Positions 35,401-47,540 are shown, counted from the first letter of the stretch. The stretch: 64,000 nucleotides of DNA from Anagrus nilaparvatae (GCA_022575985.1 JAKSXM010000002.1:19579001-19643000); one strand, 5' to 3'. Notes: a model not told the origin generated them from the sequence alone. Translations and numbers: made by a program.

Positions 35401-36394
35401 TTTAGAACCACAGTTCAAGATATAAACAAGGAATATAACGCATTAAATGACAGAATAAAAAATATTCAAAAACAAATTGAAATACCAGCAACAGAATCAG
35501 ACATAAATGAACAAATGATGGATTTTTTAAAATCATCTGAAACATCAATGATGTCATTAAAGAAAAGTATTGATAAATTAGAAGATGTTAAAAAAATGTT
35601 AGCTGATTTTTTTTCTATTAAAGTTGAAAATTTTGATATTGAACAATGTTTTGAAATTTTTTATAAATTTTGTTCAAAATTTAATCAAGCTATATTAGAG
35701 AATGAGGAAAGAAGAGCAGAAGAACAAAAAACTTTGGACAGACAAAAATTAAGAGAGGAGCAATTAAGTAAAAAACGTTCGAGTGAGTGTAATTTGCTTA
35801 TTTTTTTTATTTTTTGAAATTTGTTTATTTCAAATTGCTTGTTTGCTGTTTTAGCATTACCAAGTGATTTTCCTATGGCAGAATCAAAGAGTTGTATAAT
35901 GAAGATTAATTCGTACGACTGGAAAAATCCGGTAATTTTTTGAAATTAAAATTTTTTTATGCACTCTGAAATTTTCAAAGTGAATTTTTTTACTCTTACT
36001 AAAAAATTTATGCTTTTGAACAGCAAATTTTATACTGTTAAATCAGAGAAATTTCATTTAAAAAAACGACCATTAGCAAGAGAGAAAAAATTCATTTTAA
36101 AATTCAGTGTAGATTTTTACCAAAAATTATTTTAAATTTTGTGATTAATAACAAAAAATTTGCTCTAATTTACAGAAAATTTTCGAAGACAACTTTTGTC
36201 CATCCCAAGAAAACATTCCAATTAACTTATTACAACAGAAATTAGAAAAAACCATATACTCAAACCATGAAAACTTAACTGACGTATCACCAGTTATATT
36301 TAGACGTAAACGCCAAGGTTCATGTCCAGATAACAATAAATCATCTAAAAAGAAAAATTCCCATTCTTTAGGTAACTATTTTGAGCTAAAGTAA
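32475..36394 (+). CDS. FH1-FH2 formin, INF2/Form3-like, with truncated N-terminal domain
   Basis: Formins nucleate and elongate unbranched actin filaments. Exons: 32475-32576, 32658-32816, 33220-34086, 34146-34280, 34459-34517, 34601-34786, 34845-35016, 35084-35191, 35270-35340, 35406-35782, 35855-35931, 36176-36394, total 843 aa. Residues 15-90 (NDVFYAILNKVDGKPEEK, LLILQNLFTIKVD, VIWEMIECLV) look like only the end of a diaphanous-inhibitory/FH3 armadillo domain. A Ser-rich linker follows, then an FH1 with four proline tracts at about 280-345. The FH2 runs from KMKILNWSKIP through KKFRCSNEAIIEQI, NYQLRLECMLL, VLKIGNFLNSGCYAGDAVGF and the helical DDISM-like tail; FxCSNEE and YQLRxECML are INF2-type. 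No clear WH2/DAD is seen. The end of exon 4 is uncertain: a GTTAAG donor at 34281 was chosen because it gives phase 0. The end is also uncertain: splicing at 36371 to an acceptor before 36441 would replace the last residues. Confidence 0.8.
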
Positions 36395-37483
36395 CTAATT
36401 TAATTTTGATGGCTAAATAATTTTTTTGTGTCTTTTTTAGCATTTATAGATAGCCGGAAACGTTTCTGAAATGTTTCAGAAATTTTTCTGTTTACAATTT
36501 TTAGTTTACATAGAAACCTTTCGAGCTGTCTGTGGTATTGTGCAGCTAATAGTTTTAAATAATTTAAAAATTGAAAAAATGAAGACAGTTTTAATGTAAT
36601 TATGATAAAACAATTTAAACTGTTCTATATTGTATTATTTTTAAGTCTAATGATAATGTAAAATCAAATTATTTATAATTTTTATGTGATTTTTTTTTTA
36701 TAAAATATTTTTACTCTGTACAAATTAAAAGAAATTTTAAATGTCTATAATCTTTATTTTTGATGTTAACTTTTTTAAAAAGTGATTTCATTTCTTAAGA
36801 ATATCTAAAATCAGGTATTGATTAATATGCCAAGAAGGTAATTCTTCAATTAATATTCTAAAATTAATTCAAAAATGATTTTCAAAAATATATTCGATTT
36901 TTTGAAGTAAATTTTTTGTACTTGAAAGCTTATTTGAAGAAGAAGGTTTCTTATGTCTATTATCCCCACCAAAGTACTCATCATCCTTAAAATTATAAAA
37001 TTCGGCTTATCGATTTATAAATTAGCGAAAATTCAAATTCTACGCGGAACAAAATTACGGTTAAAATTTGCCACAGTGGCGCTTCAGTCCCAAAAAGTTT
37101 CACGTGCGTGTGTGCAAAATCGTCTAAGTAGTGTGCGTGTGCATATTATTGTCACTTGACAACAATTTCTTTTGAAGAAAGGGTTACATTTTTGTTTATT
37201 AAACATTTTTATGCCCCCTCCTTTAATTATTTAGCTAATTATTGTTTGTTTTTGTTGTTATCGGATATACAGGAAAGTGCTTATCATTTTTAATAAGTTA
37301 TATCGCGGTTTATGTATATAAATACTCCAATTTATCAAGCAAGTAAATCAGCAGCAACTTTCATTGTTTATCAATTTGTTTAATATAAATAGTGCATTGT
37401 TTAATAGGCAATTTTCAGTTTTCAATGCAGAATTTATGATATTTAATTTCTAATAATTAATAGAATATTTAGAAATTAATAGG
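36395..37483. other. Intergenic region formin / APEH
   Basis: About 1.1 kb. The first part is the probable formin 3' UTR or an alternative last exon (acceptor TTTTTTAG near 36440). The stretch 37060-37150 is less AT-rich, with CACGTGCGTGTG and GTGTGCGTGTGC, and is a promoter candidate for APEH. The open frame at 36953-37159 does not resemble a protein family. Confidence 0.45.
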
Positions 37484-40400
37484 ATGGCGTCAGAAAATAA
37501 GGTATGTATAAAAATAGAAATTTTAATAAAATTAAGCATTTTATTTATAAGATTGTATTTTTATAGAATATTTTAATAAATTTTGTATTTTAAAATATAT
37601 TTTTTACAATATTTAAATTTATAAGTTCGCAATTAGACAGATAAAATCAATATTGGGACTAATTTAAAAAAATTTTTTAGGTTATATTTCTTAAAATATA
37701 ACTGGGTATTGTACAAATTAATGCATGTTTCAATGTTTGATGGTCAAATTGTTTTAGTTCCAAATAATTTTTTTTTAATTCTAAGAAAATTTAAATAAGC
37801 AGAAGATTTTTAAAAATTTAAATAAACAATTTACTCGAAATTCGATTAATCGATTAATTTGGAAAATTTTTATTTGTTGGCGGGAAATTAAAAAAAAATA
37901 CCTTATTAATTATTTTTAAATTTAAAAAAGCAGATATATAAAATTAGAAAGTCGAGTAAATTTTTAAGAAAATAATTATTTTGAAACAAAAAATTTATTA
38001 AACAAAATTAATCTAATGTATAAGAAAAGGCTTAATCAGGCAAATATTAAATTGCATTGTGTAAAAAATTGTAACTAAAAAATAGCGATAATACCTGAGA
38101 GAATCAGATTACTTTATTTTCTAGAATACATAAATCATGATTAATCTTCAAGCAAATATTTCAAGATTTTTTATTATAATCAGATAAAATTTAAAAAAAA
38201 TTATCTGACGAAAATTTTGAAAATTAAAGAAGTGATTTATTTTAGGATTGAAGGAGAAAGATAATTTAAACTTATAAAAAAACTTATACGATAATAGCAT
38301 ATATTTATTTGTATTTATGCCCCCTGATTATACTATACACTTTTTACACGCAAGCTATGAATAATGCATACTTGCAAGGGAAAGGTTGTATAATAAAATT
38401 TGTAAAAATGAATCTGGCACTTTATAGCTAAAATGCTTTAAAAAATAAAATTTAAATCCTTAAATAAAAAATTTTAAGAATAAGGTTCTATGTATTCAAA
38501 AAAAAGTTGGAACTATTTTTATCCAGTGAAATTTCTAGTCTCCAGTAATAGTGCGGTAATTGGTGCAAAATCGTGTACCGTCTTGAGAAAAGGTCTATTA
38601 TAGATTTTTTAAGTCGCTTCGAAGTCGCTGAATCGGAATCCGGGAAACAAAGTAGGTCGAAATTAGGGGAGCGCCTTTTAATCAGCAAAAACAACCCCTT
38701 TTTAAGGCTTTTTTTCAATATTCTGTAGCCGCAGCTAAAATGGTCAAACAAGTGACATTTTAACATGGAACATTTTTATAGGCAGGGGCCATGCTATTTC
38801 AAGCATGTAATATTTGGGGGAGGGGGGCAAATGGACTTAGAATAGTTTCTATTTAGGTGTACAGAATAATAAAAGCTTAAAATTATATTTTTTTAAAGGC
38901 TTCAAGGCTCAAAATAAAAATTTAAACATGTTCCATGTTCACAAAGCGGTTGTAAGTTTTTTTCAAGATTATTTAGCAAATTATAGGGCTTACTATATAA
39001 CGCGTCAAATTTAGGTCATTGAGGCAAATTTTAAAGGGTGAAAACTACCCCTAAAATAAGAAACCACCCAACCAACTACCTAAAAATAACCATTCTCACC
39101 TTCCCCGTTTTTTCCAAAGTACCTATGAACTAATTTCTAAATTCATAAAATTATGTAAACTTTAAAATTTTGCAAATTGTTTTTAAAAATGATTTTAAAG
39201 TTTTTTTTCAGTATCATATAATAATACGATTTCATTAACAAATTATAATTTTGGGTACTATTTAAGTATTAAACCCAGCACTTAGCCGTATTGAACATGT
39301 TCCATGCATATAGATTGTGTTATCATAAACCAGTTATAAGTTTTTATTTATGAGTTCATATTGATAGTTTTTTCAGGTACTTACTTAGATAACCCGAGAT
39401 AGCCGTATTACCGTCCATGATAAAATTTAGCTACAGCGTAAAAAACAGAAAATTAGTTGAATAAATATGTCATTAAAGATAAAAAAATATGTAAAGAATT
39501 ATACATCAAGATGAACTGCTTTTAAATTATAATAATTCCAATTTTTTTTTTGCAGATTGATAAAGTATTAAATTTGTATAAACAATTAACTAAACATCCA
39601 AATCTTACTGATGCTAGAGTCTTAGCTACTGCTAAAAATGAAATAAATATTAAAAGTTATTGGTCTCAAAGGAATTTAGTTAGACGTTGTAAGCAAAGGT
39701 TTACGCAAGAATTTAATCTAGATTCCAATCTTCACTTAATTCATCAAACTTTTCCAACTGACGTATCTGATGAGTATGTATTGAATTATTTTCTAAAATA
39801 ATTTTCAAAATTTTTCAACCATAAATTTTTTTAAAACTTATTATTATATTTTTATTATTTTCAAGGCTTATATTCACTTGTTCAAATGATGAAAAATACA
39901 AAGCAGTATTAAGACAAGTTAAGGTCGATAATACCAAAAAACAATTTATTGAAATTTGGGATAAGAAACATTTGGTTAAATCATATGATTTAAGTGCTTA
40001 TGATCTTCATGGAGACATTTACACCGATGGTAATAATAACAGAGGATATAAATAAATTTTTTAAATTTATTATCTAATTTTTATTTATTTAAAAATTTAT
40101 TATTTTATTTTATATTAAGCTCATTTTCAAACATTTCATTGGTCATCAGATAACACACGTTTATTATATGTATCTGAAAAGAAATCACCTAAAGTTGAAC
40201 CTTTCTATAAACAAAAAAATCCTGATAAAAAACCTGAAAATGGAGAAACTCCTTTAAGGGTAAATAAATGTTAAATAATTTTTATTACTTTAAATTCTAA
40301 GTTTTGCAATTGATTTTAGGGAGCAGAATATTTGTATAAACCTCATTGGGGTGAACAATTAGTAGGAATTCATAAATCTGTGGTAGTTATTCTAAATGTA

Positions 40401-43105
40401 GAAGATGATACAATCAAAATATTATCAGAAATACCAAGCGAATATTTTCCTGCTCAATGTATTTGGGCTCCAAATAGTGAAGATGTTGTTGGTATTGCTT
40501 ATAAATTAGATCCTGATAGATATCTTGGACTTTATGCCTGTACTAATAGACAATCTCAACTTTTCTTATTAAAAGATACAGAATTCAGTAAGGATCAATT
40601 TTCTAATATTCAGTATTTTCAATTGTATCAATTAATTTGTAATTAATATTTTCCAGTTTTGTTAACAAAAGAAGGACTCCACTGCAGATCACCACAATTT
40701 AGTCCTGATGGGAAACATCTTTTATGGCTTGAAAGAGATCTTAACCCCGCTCATCGTCATTGTCATAGATTAATGCACGTAAAATGGCAAGCCAAAGAAA
40801 AAGTAAGCAAATAATTAAAATCATATCATTTTCTATATATAATTTACTTTATCATTGTTTTGTAGATTGATATACTTATTGATATCGTAAAAACAAATAT
40901 TTTAACAACAAATAAAAAAGATTTTTATGGTTTATATAATCATTTCATGCCTAGACAATGCTGGTCCAAAGATTCAAAATTTGTATTCTTTAGTACTTCT
41001 CAAAGATCTAATATAAAGTCATATTTATTAAATATCGGTATATAAATTAAATATCTGTTAAAAATTATTTTAAAAATATCAAAATAAAATATATTTTAAA
41101 ATTTCAGAAACAAAAGAAATATTTGAAATTCAAAGTGAAGGTGATTCAAGTTTGACAATTTTAGATGTTGGAGAAAAATATGTTTTATTTTCCAAAACTA
41201 ATTTATTAAAACCTTCACACCTTGTAATTGGTAAATTTGATCCAAAATCTAAGGATTTAGGAAATCTGAATTTAAAAATTATTACAAACTCACTTGATGT
41301 TCCTGGATCTGCAAATTTCAAATATGAACATAACGAAGTCGTTTATGATGACGATCAGCCTATTAGTGAGTATTTGACGTTCAATTATTATGAAAATTTC
41401 GAGGAAAATTTTATTTTTATATATATCTTAGTTAGCCATTGTTTCAAATTGATTCAACAGCTTGCATAGATATTTTATTTTTGAACATTTCTGCGAAATA
41501 ATTAATAATATTAATGGAATTTTACAGCCGTTTTAAATATTAATTTTTTCGCGGTTAAATGCTAGTAAAAATATCCACCTAAGATTGAGATTTTTTCCTT
41601 GTTCTATTAAAATATCTTACATATTAATTGAGTAGACTAAAACTCTTAGAAGCAAACTTAGATGGACTACTTGTACGTTTGAACCAAGAAGATACATACA
41701 GATGCCCCCTTTTTCGCGTGTAATATAGAGAGCTATTGTGTAAACTAAAGATCAAGCTTTATCCTTAATGTTTGAATATCATTCAAAAATATATTTTTAT
41801 TTATTTTTAGATTCATTCACTTACACTTATTTTGGAGTAAAACAAGCAAATAAAAAAACTGTGCCTTTAATAGTTATGTCTCATGGAGGTCCTTATGCAT
41901 CATTTGACAACACTTTTATTATTTCTAATTTGCTTTACGCTAATCTTGGTAAAATATATTTAATTTATTTTTTATCTTAAGTTTAACTTAATAATTTCGA
42001 TAATTGATTAAAATTTTATTTAGGATTTGCTACCCTTCAAATCAATTTCAGAGGATCAACTGGAATGGGTGCAGATAATATTGATTATTTATTGGGAAAA
42101 TGTGGTTCAGCGGATGTACAAGATTCTGTCACAGCCGTTAATCATGCTTTGAAAAAATATACTTGGCTTGATCCAAATAAAGTTATGTTAATTGGAGGAT
42201 CACATGGAGGATTTTTATCTGCTCATCTTAGCGGACAGTATCCTGTAAGTATGACTATTTTTATATGCTTAAAAATTAAATTCATTTTAACCAACAATTA
42301 ATATTTACGTTTTTCAGAATATGTTCCGAGCAGCAGTTTTGAAAAATCCCGTTATCGACATTTCATTAATGTTGGGATCTACAGACATTCCAGATTGGTA
42401 AGTTAATTAATTTTGTTAATTAGCAGCATAAAATTGAAGAATTTGGTTTATTTTTTTCTTTTTAATTTAAAAAAGTTTAATTAAATTTAATGTCTAGAAT
42501 TTTCTAAATTGATTCATAAAAATCATTTTGCAAATTAGTTATTATCGTAAAAAATTTCAATTTTTTAACACCTCCATGTTATTTGTATTTCTTGTATGTA
42601 AACCAACTTTCTGCTTTAAAATGCAGGTGTTTTGCTGGAACAGGGCCTCCATTTTCTGAAAAATCAATGTCTTCAAAAGCGGCATCCAAAGATACAGAAA
42701 TATTAACAAACATGTATAATCATTCGCCAATTTCATATGTAGATAAAGTTAAGGCACCAACTTTAATTTGCATTGGAAAAAATGATTTAAGAGTTCCTCC
42801 TTCCCAAGGAAGATTATGGTTCAACCGATTAAGGGCAAATAACGTGGAAGCAAAGTAAACTTGATATTATTTATGGAATTTAATAAAATAAATGAAATTT
42901 ATAAAATAATTAAATTTTAATTTTTAGATTGTTGGTATATGATGACAACCATTCTTTAAGTTCTGATGTCAACGAAATTGATCATGTAATCAATTCCGCA
43001 ATTTGGATGTTAGAAAAAATAGAAGATAAAAAAGATACTGGTAGTAAGGCAGGTCGTAGTGAAGTAAAAAATGTTAAAATAGTTGATCAAATGCCAGATT
43101 TGTAA
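37484..43105 (+). CDS. APEH: Acylamino-acid-releasing enzyme (acylpeptide hydrolase)
   Basis: Cytosolic serine peptidase of family S9C that removes N-acylated amino acids from blocked peptides. Exons: 37484-37501, 39556-39773, 39866-40029, 40120-40259, 40320-40587, 40657-40802, 40866-41037, 41108-41365, 41811-41948, 42024-42244, 42318-42397, 42627-42854, 42928-43105. They sum to 742 aa (human about 732). The N-terminal half is the beta-propeller that gates the active site (KPHWGEQLVGIHKSVVVIL, PQFSPDGKHLLWLERD). The C-terminal alpha/beta-hydrolase contains VMSHGGPYASF, the oxyanion region INFRGSTGMG, the nucleophile motif GGSHGGFLSAHL, then KAPTLICIGKNDLRVPPSQG with the acid residue, and YDDNHSLS with the catalytic His. 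All three triad positions are present, so the enzyme should be active. Exon 1 is only MASENK, separated by a 2.05-kb intron filled with repeats. Confidence 0.95.
38762..39306. repeat. Repeat block in APEH intron 1 marked by ACATGTTCCATG phrases
   Basis: Intron 1 of APEH holds a block with near-palindromic phrases: AACATGGAACA at 38762-38772, AAACATGTTCCATGTTC at 38924-38940 and GAACATGTTCCATGC near 39292-39306. The same phrase occurs in the intergenic repeat region at 52622-52633 and 52809-52825, each time near sentences such as TTATAAGTTTT. The block also includes runs of C and G (GGGGGAGGGGGG near 38816) unusual in this genome. I take it for part of a dispersed repeat family; no coding capacity is seen. 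Confidence 0.45.
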
Positions 43106-43377
43106 TTTTTAAGAGATAAATAAACTTAGAAATCAAATTAAATCTTAATTAAAAAAATTTATTAACAATAATAATAAATAAAATGTTTTTGTACACGTTA
43201 CTTATAAATAAATTACTAAAAATATTTTGCAAAACATGTATTGTAAAATTATTAAAATAACATAAATATTTTGATTTAAAAAACATTGTGGATCGTGCCA
43301 AGCACCCTTAAATTAGGCAATATTTAGACACATAAATGAGATTTAGTCTCGTTTTGTTTCGACTTTTTGACAAGTAC

Positions 43378-43457
43378 TTGACAGCTGTCAACTTTTTTCA
43401 AATTGGTATCCAATTTATAATCAGTAACCTCAAAAACATATGAGAGAGGGAGGGAGG

Positions 43458-43490
<33 letters not shown>

Positions 43491-43875
43491 AGAGAGATAT
43501 TATAGATCAATAATTTCAATATTATTTGGAACCAGATTTATAATCAGTAATCTCAAATATATTTGCCCTGTTTAAAATGCAAAGACTTATTTTAGCGATT
43601 GTAAGGTAATTGACAGCTGTCAACTGTCAACATTGACAATTAGATGAGAAATTCATAATTAGTGAAATCTAAAACATAAGATCTTTTAAAAATCTATTAT
43701 TATATTTTTTTTTTGGATATTATTTTGGTTACAGTTGCCAACTATCAGTACTGTCAATTTGACATCAGATTTGAAATTAGCGACTTAAAAAACAAATTTC
43801 GTCTAATCTATAAAGATTTCTACAATATATTAGAGTTTTGACAGTTAATTGACAGCTGTCAATTGAAAATCTTGT
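43378..43875. repeat. Three diverged ~235-bp tandem units with a TTGACAGCTGTCAA palindrome
   Basis: The perfect 14-bp palindrome TTGACAGCTGTCAA occurs at 43378-43391, 43610-43623 and 43849-43862, at 232- and 239-bp spacing. Similar surrounding text (ATCAGTAACCTCAAAAACAT, TCTAATCTATAAAGATTT, ATCTGATGTCAAATTC) recurs in each unit in the same order, so these are diverged tandem copies. CAGCTG is also an E-box, but the repetition suggests a satellite-like origin. Confidence 0.65.
43441..43497. repeat. GA-rich microsatellite
   Basis: A purine-only tract of GAGAGG, GGGAG and long GA runs of about 57 bp, lying inside the first of the ~235-bp tandem units. Confidence 0.95.
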
Positions 43876-44308
43876 CAATCTGATGTCAAATTCGTTTCAA
43901 ATTCATCAGCGACCTTAAAAACAAAAAAGTATACTTTAAAAATTTACTTTTAAAAGGTCTTTAAGGACGCTCTTCAGTGAAAAATTATAAATAGTGAGAT
44001 ATATGGTTGAATAAAGTGAAATTCCCCAATTCGAATGGTATAAAAATTTAGAAATATTAGCGAAAAAAGTCAAAACATTTTAACACTGCTCTCATGAGAT
44101 AAATTCCGGAAGTTGCTATTTATTTTCTTAAACAAAAAATTATAAAACCTGAGTAGTTTGAATATAAAATTTAATGCCCAAGGAAATTATTGTTCACCCT
44201 CTCATATTAGGTAGCCGTGTGTTATTTTGAGCAATTAAATTCCAAAAATTAGTAAACAAGGTTTTGGAGAGAAAGCAGCCATGATAGTATATGGGATAGT
44301 ATACTATA

Positions 44309-45777
44309 TAGTGCAGTGAATAAAGTAAATTGACTTCTAGGTAAATTGACGAAAAACAAAATTGCAAATCAGGTAGAAATTTCGTTTTAGGGGCTTCCTA
44401 ACTTCAGTATCCCACAAAAAAAAATTTGCCCCCAAGTAGTGGGGGAAATACCCACCCCTAACCCATTGAAGGGGTAAAATTATATTTTTAAAAATGTTTG
44501 GAATAGGGGTATTTTTTTATTCTAAACAAAAAATGTAGTATACTATTTTCCATAAAAATGCATATTTTCTAAGAAAATTCGCTTACAAAATTTGGAAAAA
44601 ATGCAAAAAATTGCCAATTTTTAAGAAAATCTTTTTGAGCTTGTTGAAAAAACAAAAACTTTTGTATGGAATAGATTTATTTTTTTATTCTAAAACGATA
44701 AAGTGAAATACAGTTTTTCATAAAATAGTTTATTTTCCGAAAAAAAGGCGCATTTCCATTTCAGCCAAAATTTAAAAAATTACCAATTTTTAAAGAATAA
44801 TGTTTAATTTGACCAAAATAATGAAAAAATTTATATGCATTAGAAGTATTTTATAAATCTAAACCAAATAGGTAAAGTACAATTTTTCATGAAAATTCAT
44901 ATTTTCCAAGAAAGTTCGTATTTAAGTTTAGTTTGTTGAAAAAAATTACTTAATTTTGATAAATTTTTAAAAATAACTCCAAAACTATTGTATTTACAGA
45001 AAAACATGTAATAAGGACATCGAATTTGCTTCAAATAACAATTAAAATTCTTTTTTTTTAATTTTTCTACAACCAATAGAATCAAAGATATGGCCGTTTA
45101 AAGATGGCGCTTTAGTGTTATATGCAAAGAAAATTTAATTATGATTACTAAACAATTGGATAAGATTAAAATATAACAAAAAATGGAAAATTGGATTTTT
45201 CGGAAGTAGAAACACTTCTGTGCTGAATTTTCATTTTTTTGATTTCTTATTTATAATAATTATCTCACTTATTTTTAATCAAATTTTTTAAAATTCTTAT
45301 AAAATTAACAAAGACAAGTGATTTGAACTAAATAGTTAAGGAAAAAAATTTTCCAGTTATCATTTCTAATTTTCATTTTTAAAAAATTTGGTTAAAAATT
45401 AAATACGAGTATTAAATAAGTTTAACAAAGCTGAATACAACAAATTTCCTCATAATGAAGAAGAAAATGGGATTTTCCATCCTCCATATTGAATTTTCCA
45501 TTTTTTTGACTTTTTATTCGTGATCAGGGACCTACAAAAATCTTAAATATCAATTTTCATGAAAATCGTTTGAATATTCACCAAGTTAAATCAATTTGTT
45601 AATAAAAATTGTTTATTTATTGTTTATTGGCCAAATATAGTATTTGGCAAAAAATTAAAAGTGGGAAAATGTAGCTAGGGTAATCCTTGAAATAATGTAA
45701 AAGGTTTCTGGTCAATTCAACTTTCGTCAATTTACCTGTAACTTTGACCTCAAAAAGTTACTTCCCAAACTGCACTA
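44309..45777. mobile_element. Candidate ~1.5-kb non-autonomous element with imperfect terminal inverted repeats
   Basis: The left end reads TAGTGCAGT, followed about 30 bp later by AGGTAAATTGACGAAA (around 44339-44354). The right end, read on the opposite strand, gives TAGTGCAGT and then AGGTAAATTGACGAAA after about 45 bp (around 45727-45742). Both ends therefore share an outer 9-bp and an inner 16-bp block in the same order. The interior has no long open frame and consists of tandemly similar paragraphs of A/T-rich text. If the outer TA is the target, the termini would be GTGCAGT; superfamily not determined. Confidence 0.5.
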
Positions 45778-45980
45778 ATACAGGGACACGCGTTTATTTG
45801 TAAATGTTATGTATTTATTGATATTATTTATTTAATTTTATTTTAAAAATACAAAATCTTATAATTACTTATACCCGATAAATCTAATATTTATTTGATA
45901 AATAATAGAAGTCATATAATGCTTTAAAATACGGTAAATATAAATTCTAATATCTGTACTCCGAATAATAAATTAAATTT

Positions 45981-46696
45981 TGATTATTAAATAATGCGAC
46001 CTTTCCAGACAATGATAAAATTCTTAAATACTCGTGCTGATATTTGGTGTAATATTTACACTCTAAATATATCAGACAGTGTAGTATTAAGTTAAGAACA
46101 ATCAATAAGATGTTTAAAATTTTTTATGTTGGGAAATTCCGAAAAGATTTTCGGAAAATCCCAAGGTCATTTCGCCTCTTGGCTAAACAGTGTGAGGCTT
46201 CATCAGTATGATCACTGTTTAGCCTTAATCATAGATGACCAAGATTTAAATAAAAATTAATTTTTCATTTTTTAGAATTAAAAAAACAAAAAATTTCTTT
46301 CAAATTATTAATTCAAAAAAGTACTCACTCGGCGAAGATGAACTGTGAACGAGTACTTTTTTGAATTAATAATTTGAAAGAAATTTTTTGTTTTTTTAAT
46401 TCTAAAAAATGAAAAATTAATTTTTATTTAAATCTTGGTCATCTATGATTAAGGCTAAACAGTGATCATACTGATGAAGCCTCACACTGTTTAGCCAAGA
46501 GACGAAATGACCTTGGGATTTTCTGAAAATCTTTTCGGAATTTCCCAACATAAAAAATTTTAAACATCTTATTGATTGTTCTTAACTTAATACTACACTG
46601 TCTGATATATTTAGAGTGTAAATATTACACCAAATATCAGCACGAGTATTTAAGAATTTTATCATTGTCTGGAAAGGTCGCATTATTTAATAATCA
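45981..46696. mobile_element. Near-perfect 716-bp fold-back element
   Basis: Left arm 45981-46326 and right arm 46351-46696 are 346 bp each and reverse complements of one another with only two mismatches that I could find by reading both strands. They are separated by a 24-nt loop (46327-46350) containing GGCGAAGATGAACTG. Each arm contains smaller hairpins, for example GGCTAAACAGTG...CACTGTTTAGCC and GGGAAATTCCGAAAAG...TCGGAAAATCCC. There is no protein-coding capacity; the 79-codon frame at 46572-46811 is incidental. No convincing target duplication is seen. Confidence 0.9.
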
Positions 46697-47521
46697 TAAT
46701 TTCATACCAGACGTAAAATTAAAAAATTTTCAAATTAAATTTTACACTGAGCGCGCCTTCAGTTGTTTGGAATACTACGTAAACTTTTTGTTATCGGTAA
46801 TTCGTAAATAAAGAGAATATTTGTTATTTTATTAACATTAAATAATTAATAAAATTAAAAAACAATTTTTCATATTCATATTTCACATAAATTTACAATA
46901 TTAACAAAAATTTTTAATAGCTTCTCCAATGACTAGCGAGTACACTGAAGAGCCTCCTCAAGTAAACTTGCTATGAGCTATGGAGATTTCGAGCTCCGTA
47001 GCAGCCAAAGTTGAGACTTTGGAGCTTTGCGTCCATGGAGACTTTTTTTCAGAATAATAAAATCTAAAACATACAAAAAATTCAGCTAATTTGATCAAAC
47101 GGGCATTTCCTATTCATTTGTGCGGGGTCCTTTTACGAAAAATCGCAAAATTAAAAACAAAAGTTATTTCAGTTTTTTAAGTATTTGCCCATGTTGCCCA
47201 AATATTTTTGAGCGCAGATGGTCGTAAATGAAAATTTGTTTTATTTTTCATTAGTTAAAGAAAAAATAGAATGGGAATATCCCTCAATTTTTTTTAAATC
47301 GCTGCCAAAGTTGAAATTTAAGAAAAAAAAAAATTTATTTTGGACGGTTTATGATCTACCAATCAAAACGAAGCACTAAAATCACTTCTAAAAGTAATTT
47401 TATCTCAAAGTATATCGTCTAACCTTTTGAATGAGAGGTCGCAAGATCATTTTGACAGAATCGTTTTACTATAGGAGTATCTGAAAGTCAGCTAAAAAGT
47501 CACTAAAAGTGTACTTTTTTT

Positions 47522-47540
47522 GGTTCCTCAAAGAGGAACC
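47522..47540. repeat. Short hairpin GGTTCCTC-AAA-GAGGAACC
   Basis: Perfect 8-bp stem with a 3-nt loop, preceded by a T-run. It is the sharpest small hairpin in the region and may be an end of a repeat; it is not near a gene, so a role as a terminator is not proposed. Confidence 0.6.

Noticed and set aside
36953..37159. 68-codon frame upstream of APEH
   Set aside because: No recognisable domain, lies in the promoter region, and its length is expected by chance.
38488..38766. 92-codon antisense frame in APEH intron 1
   Set aside because: Lies in repeat-like DNA with no family resemblance; likely a remnant or chance frame.
46572..46811. 79-codon frame overlapping the right end of the 45981-46696 fold-back
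   Set aside because: It runs through the arm and beyond it into plain AT-rich DNA; no protein features.
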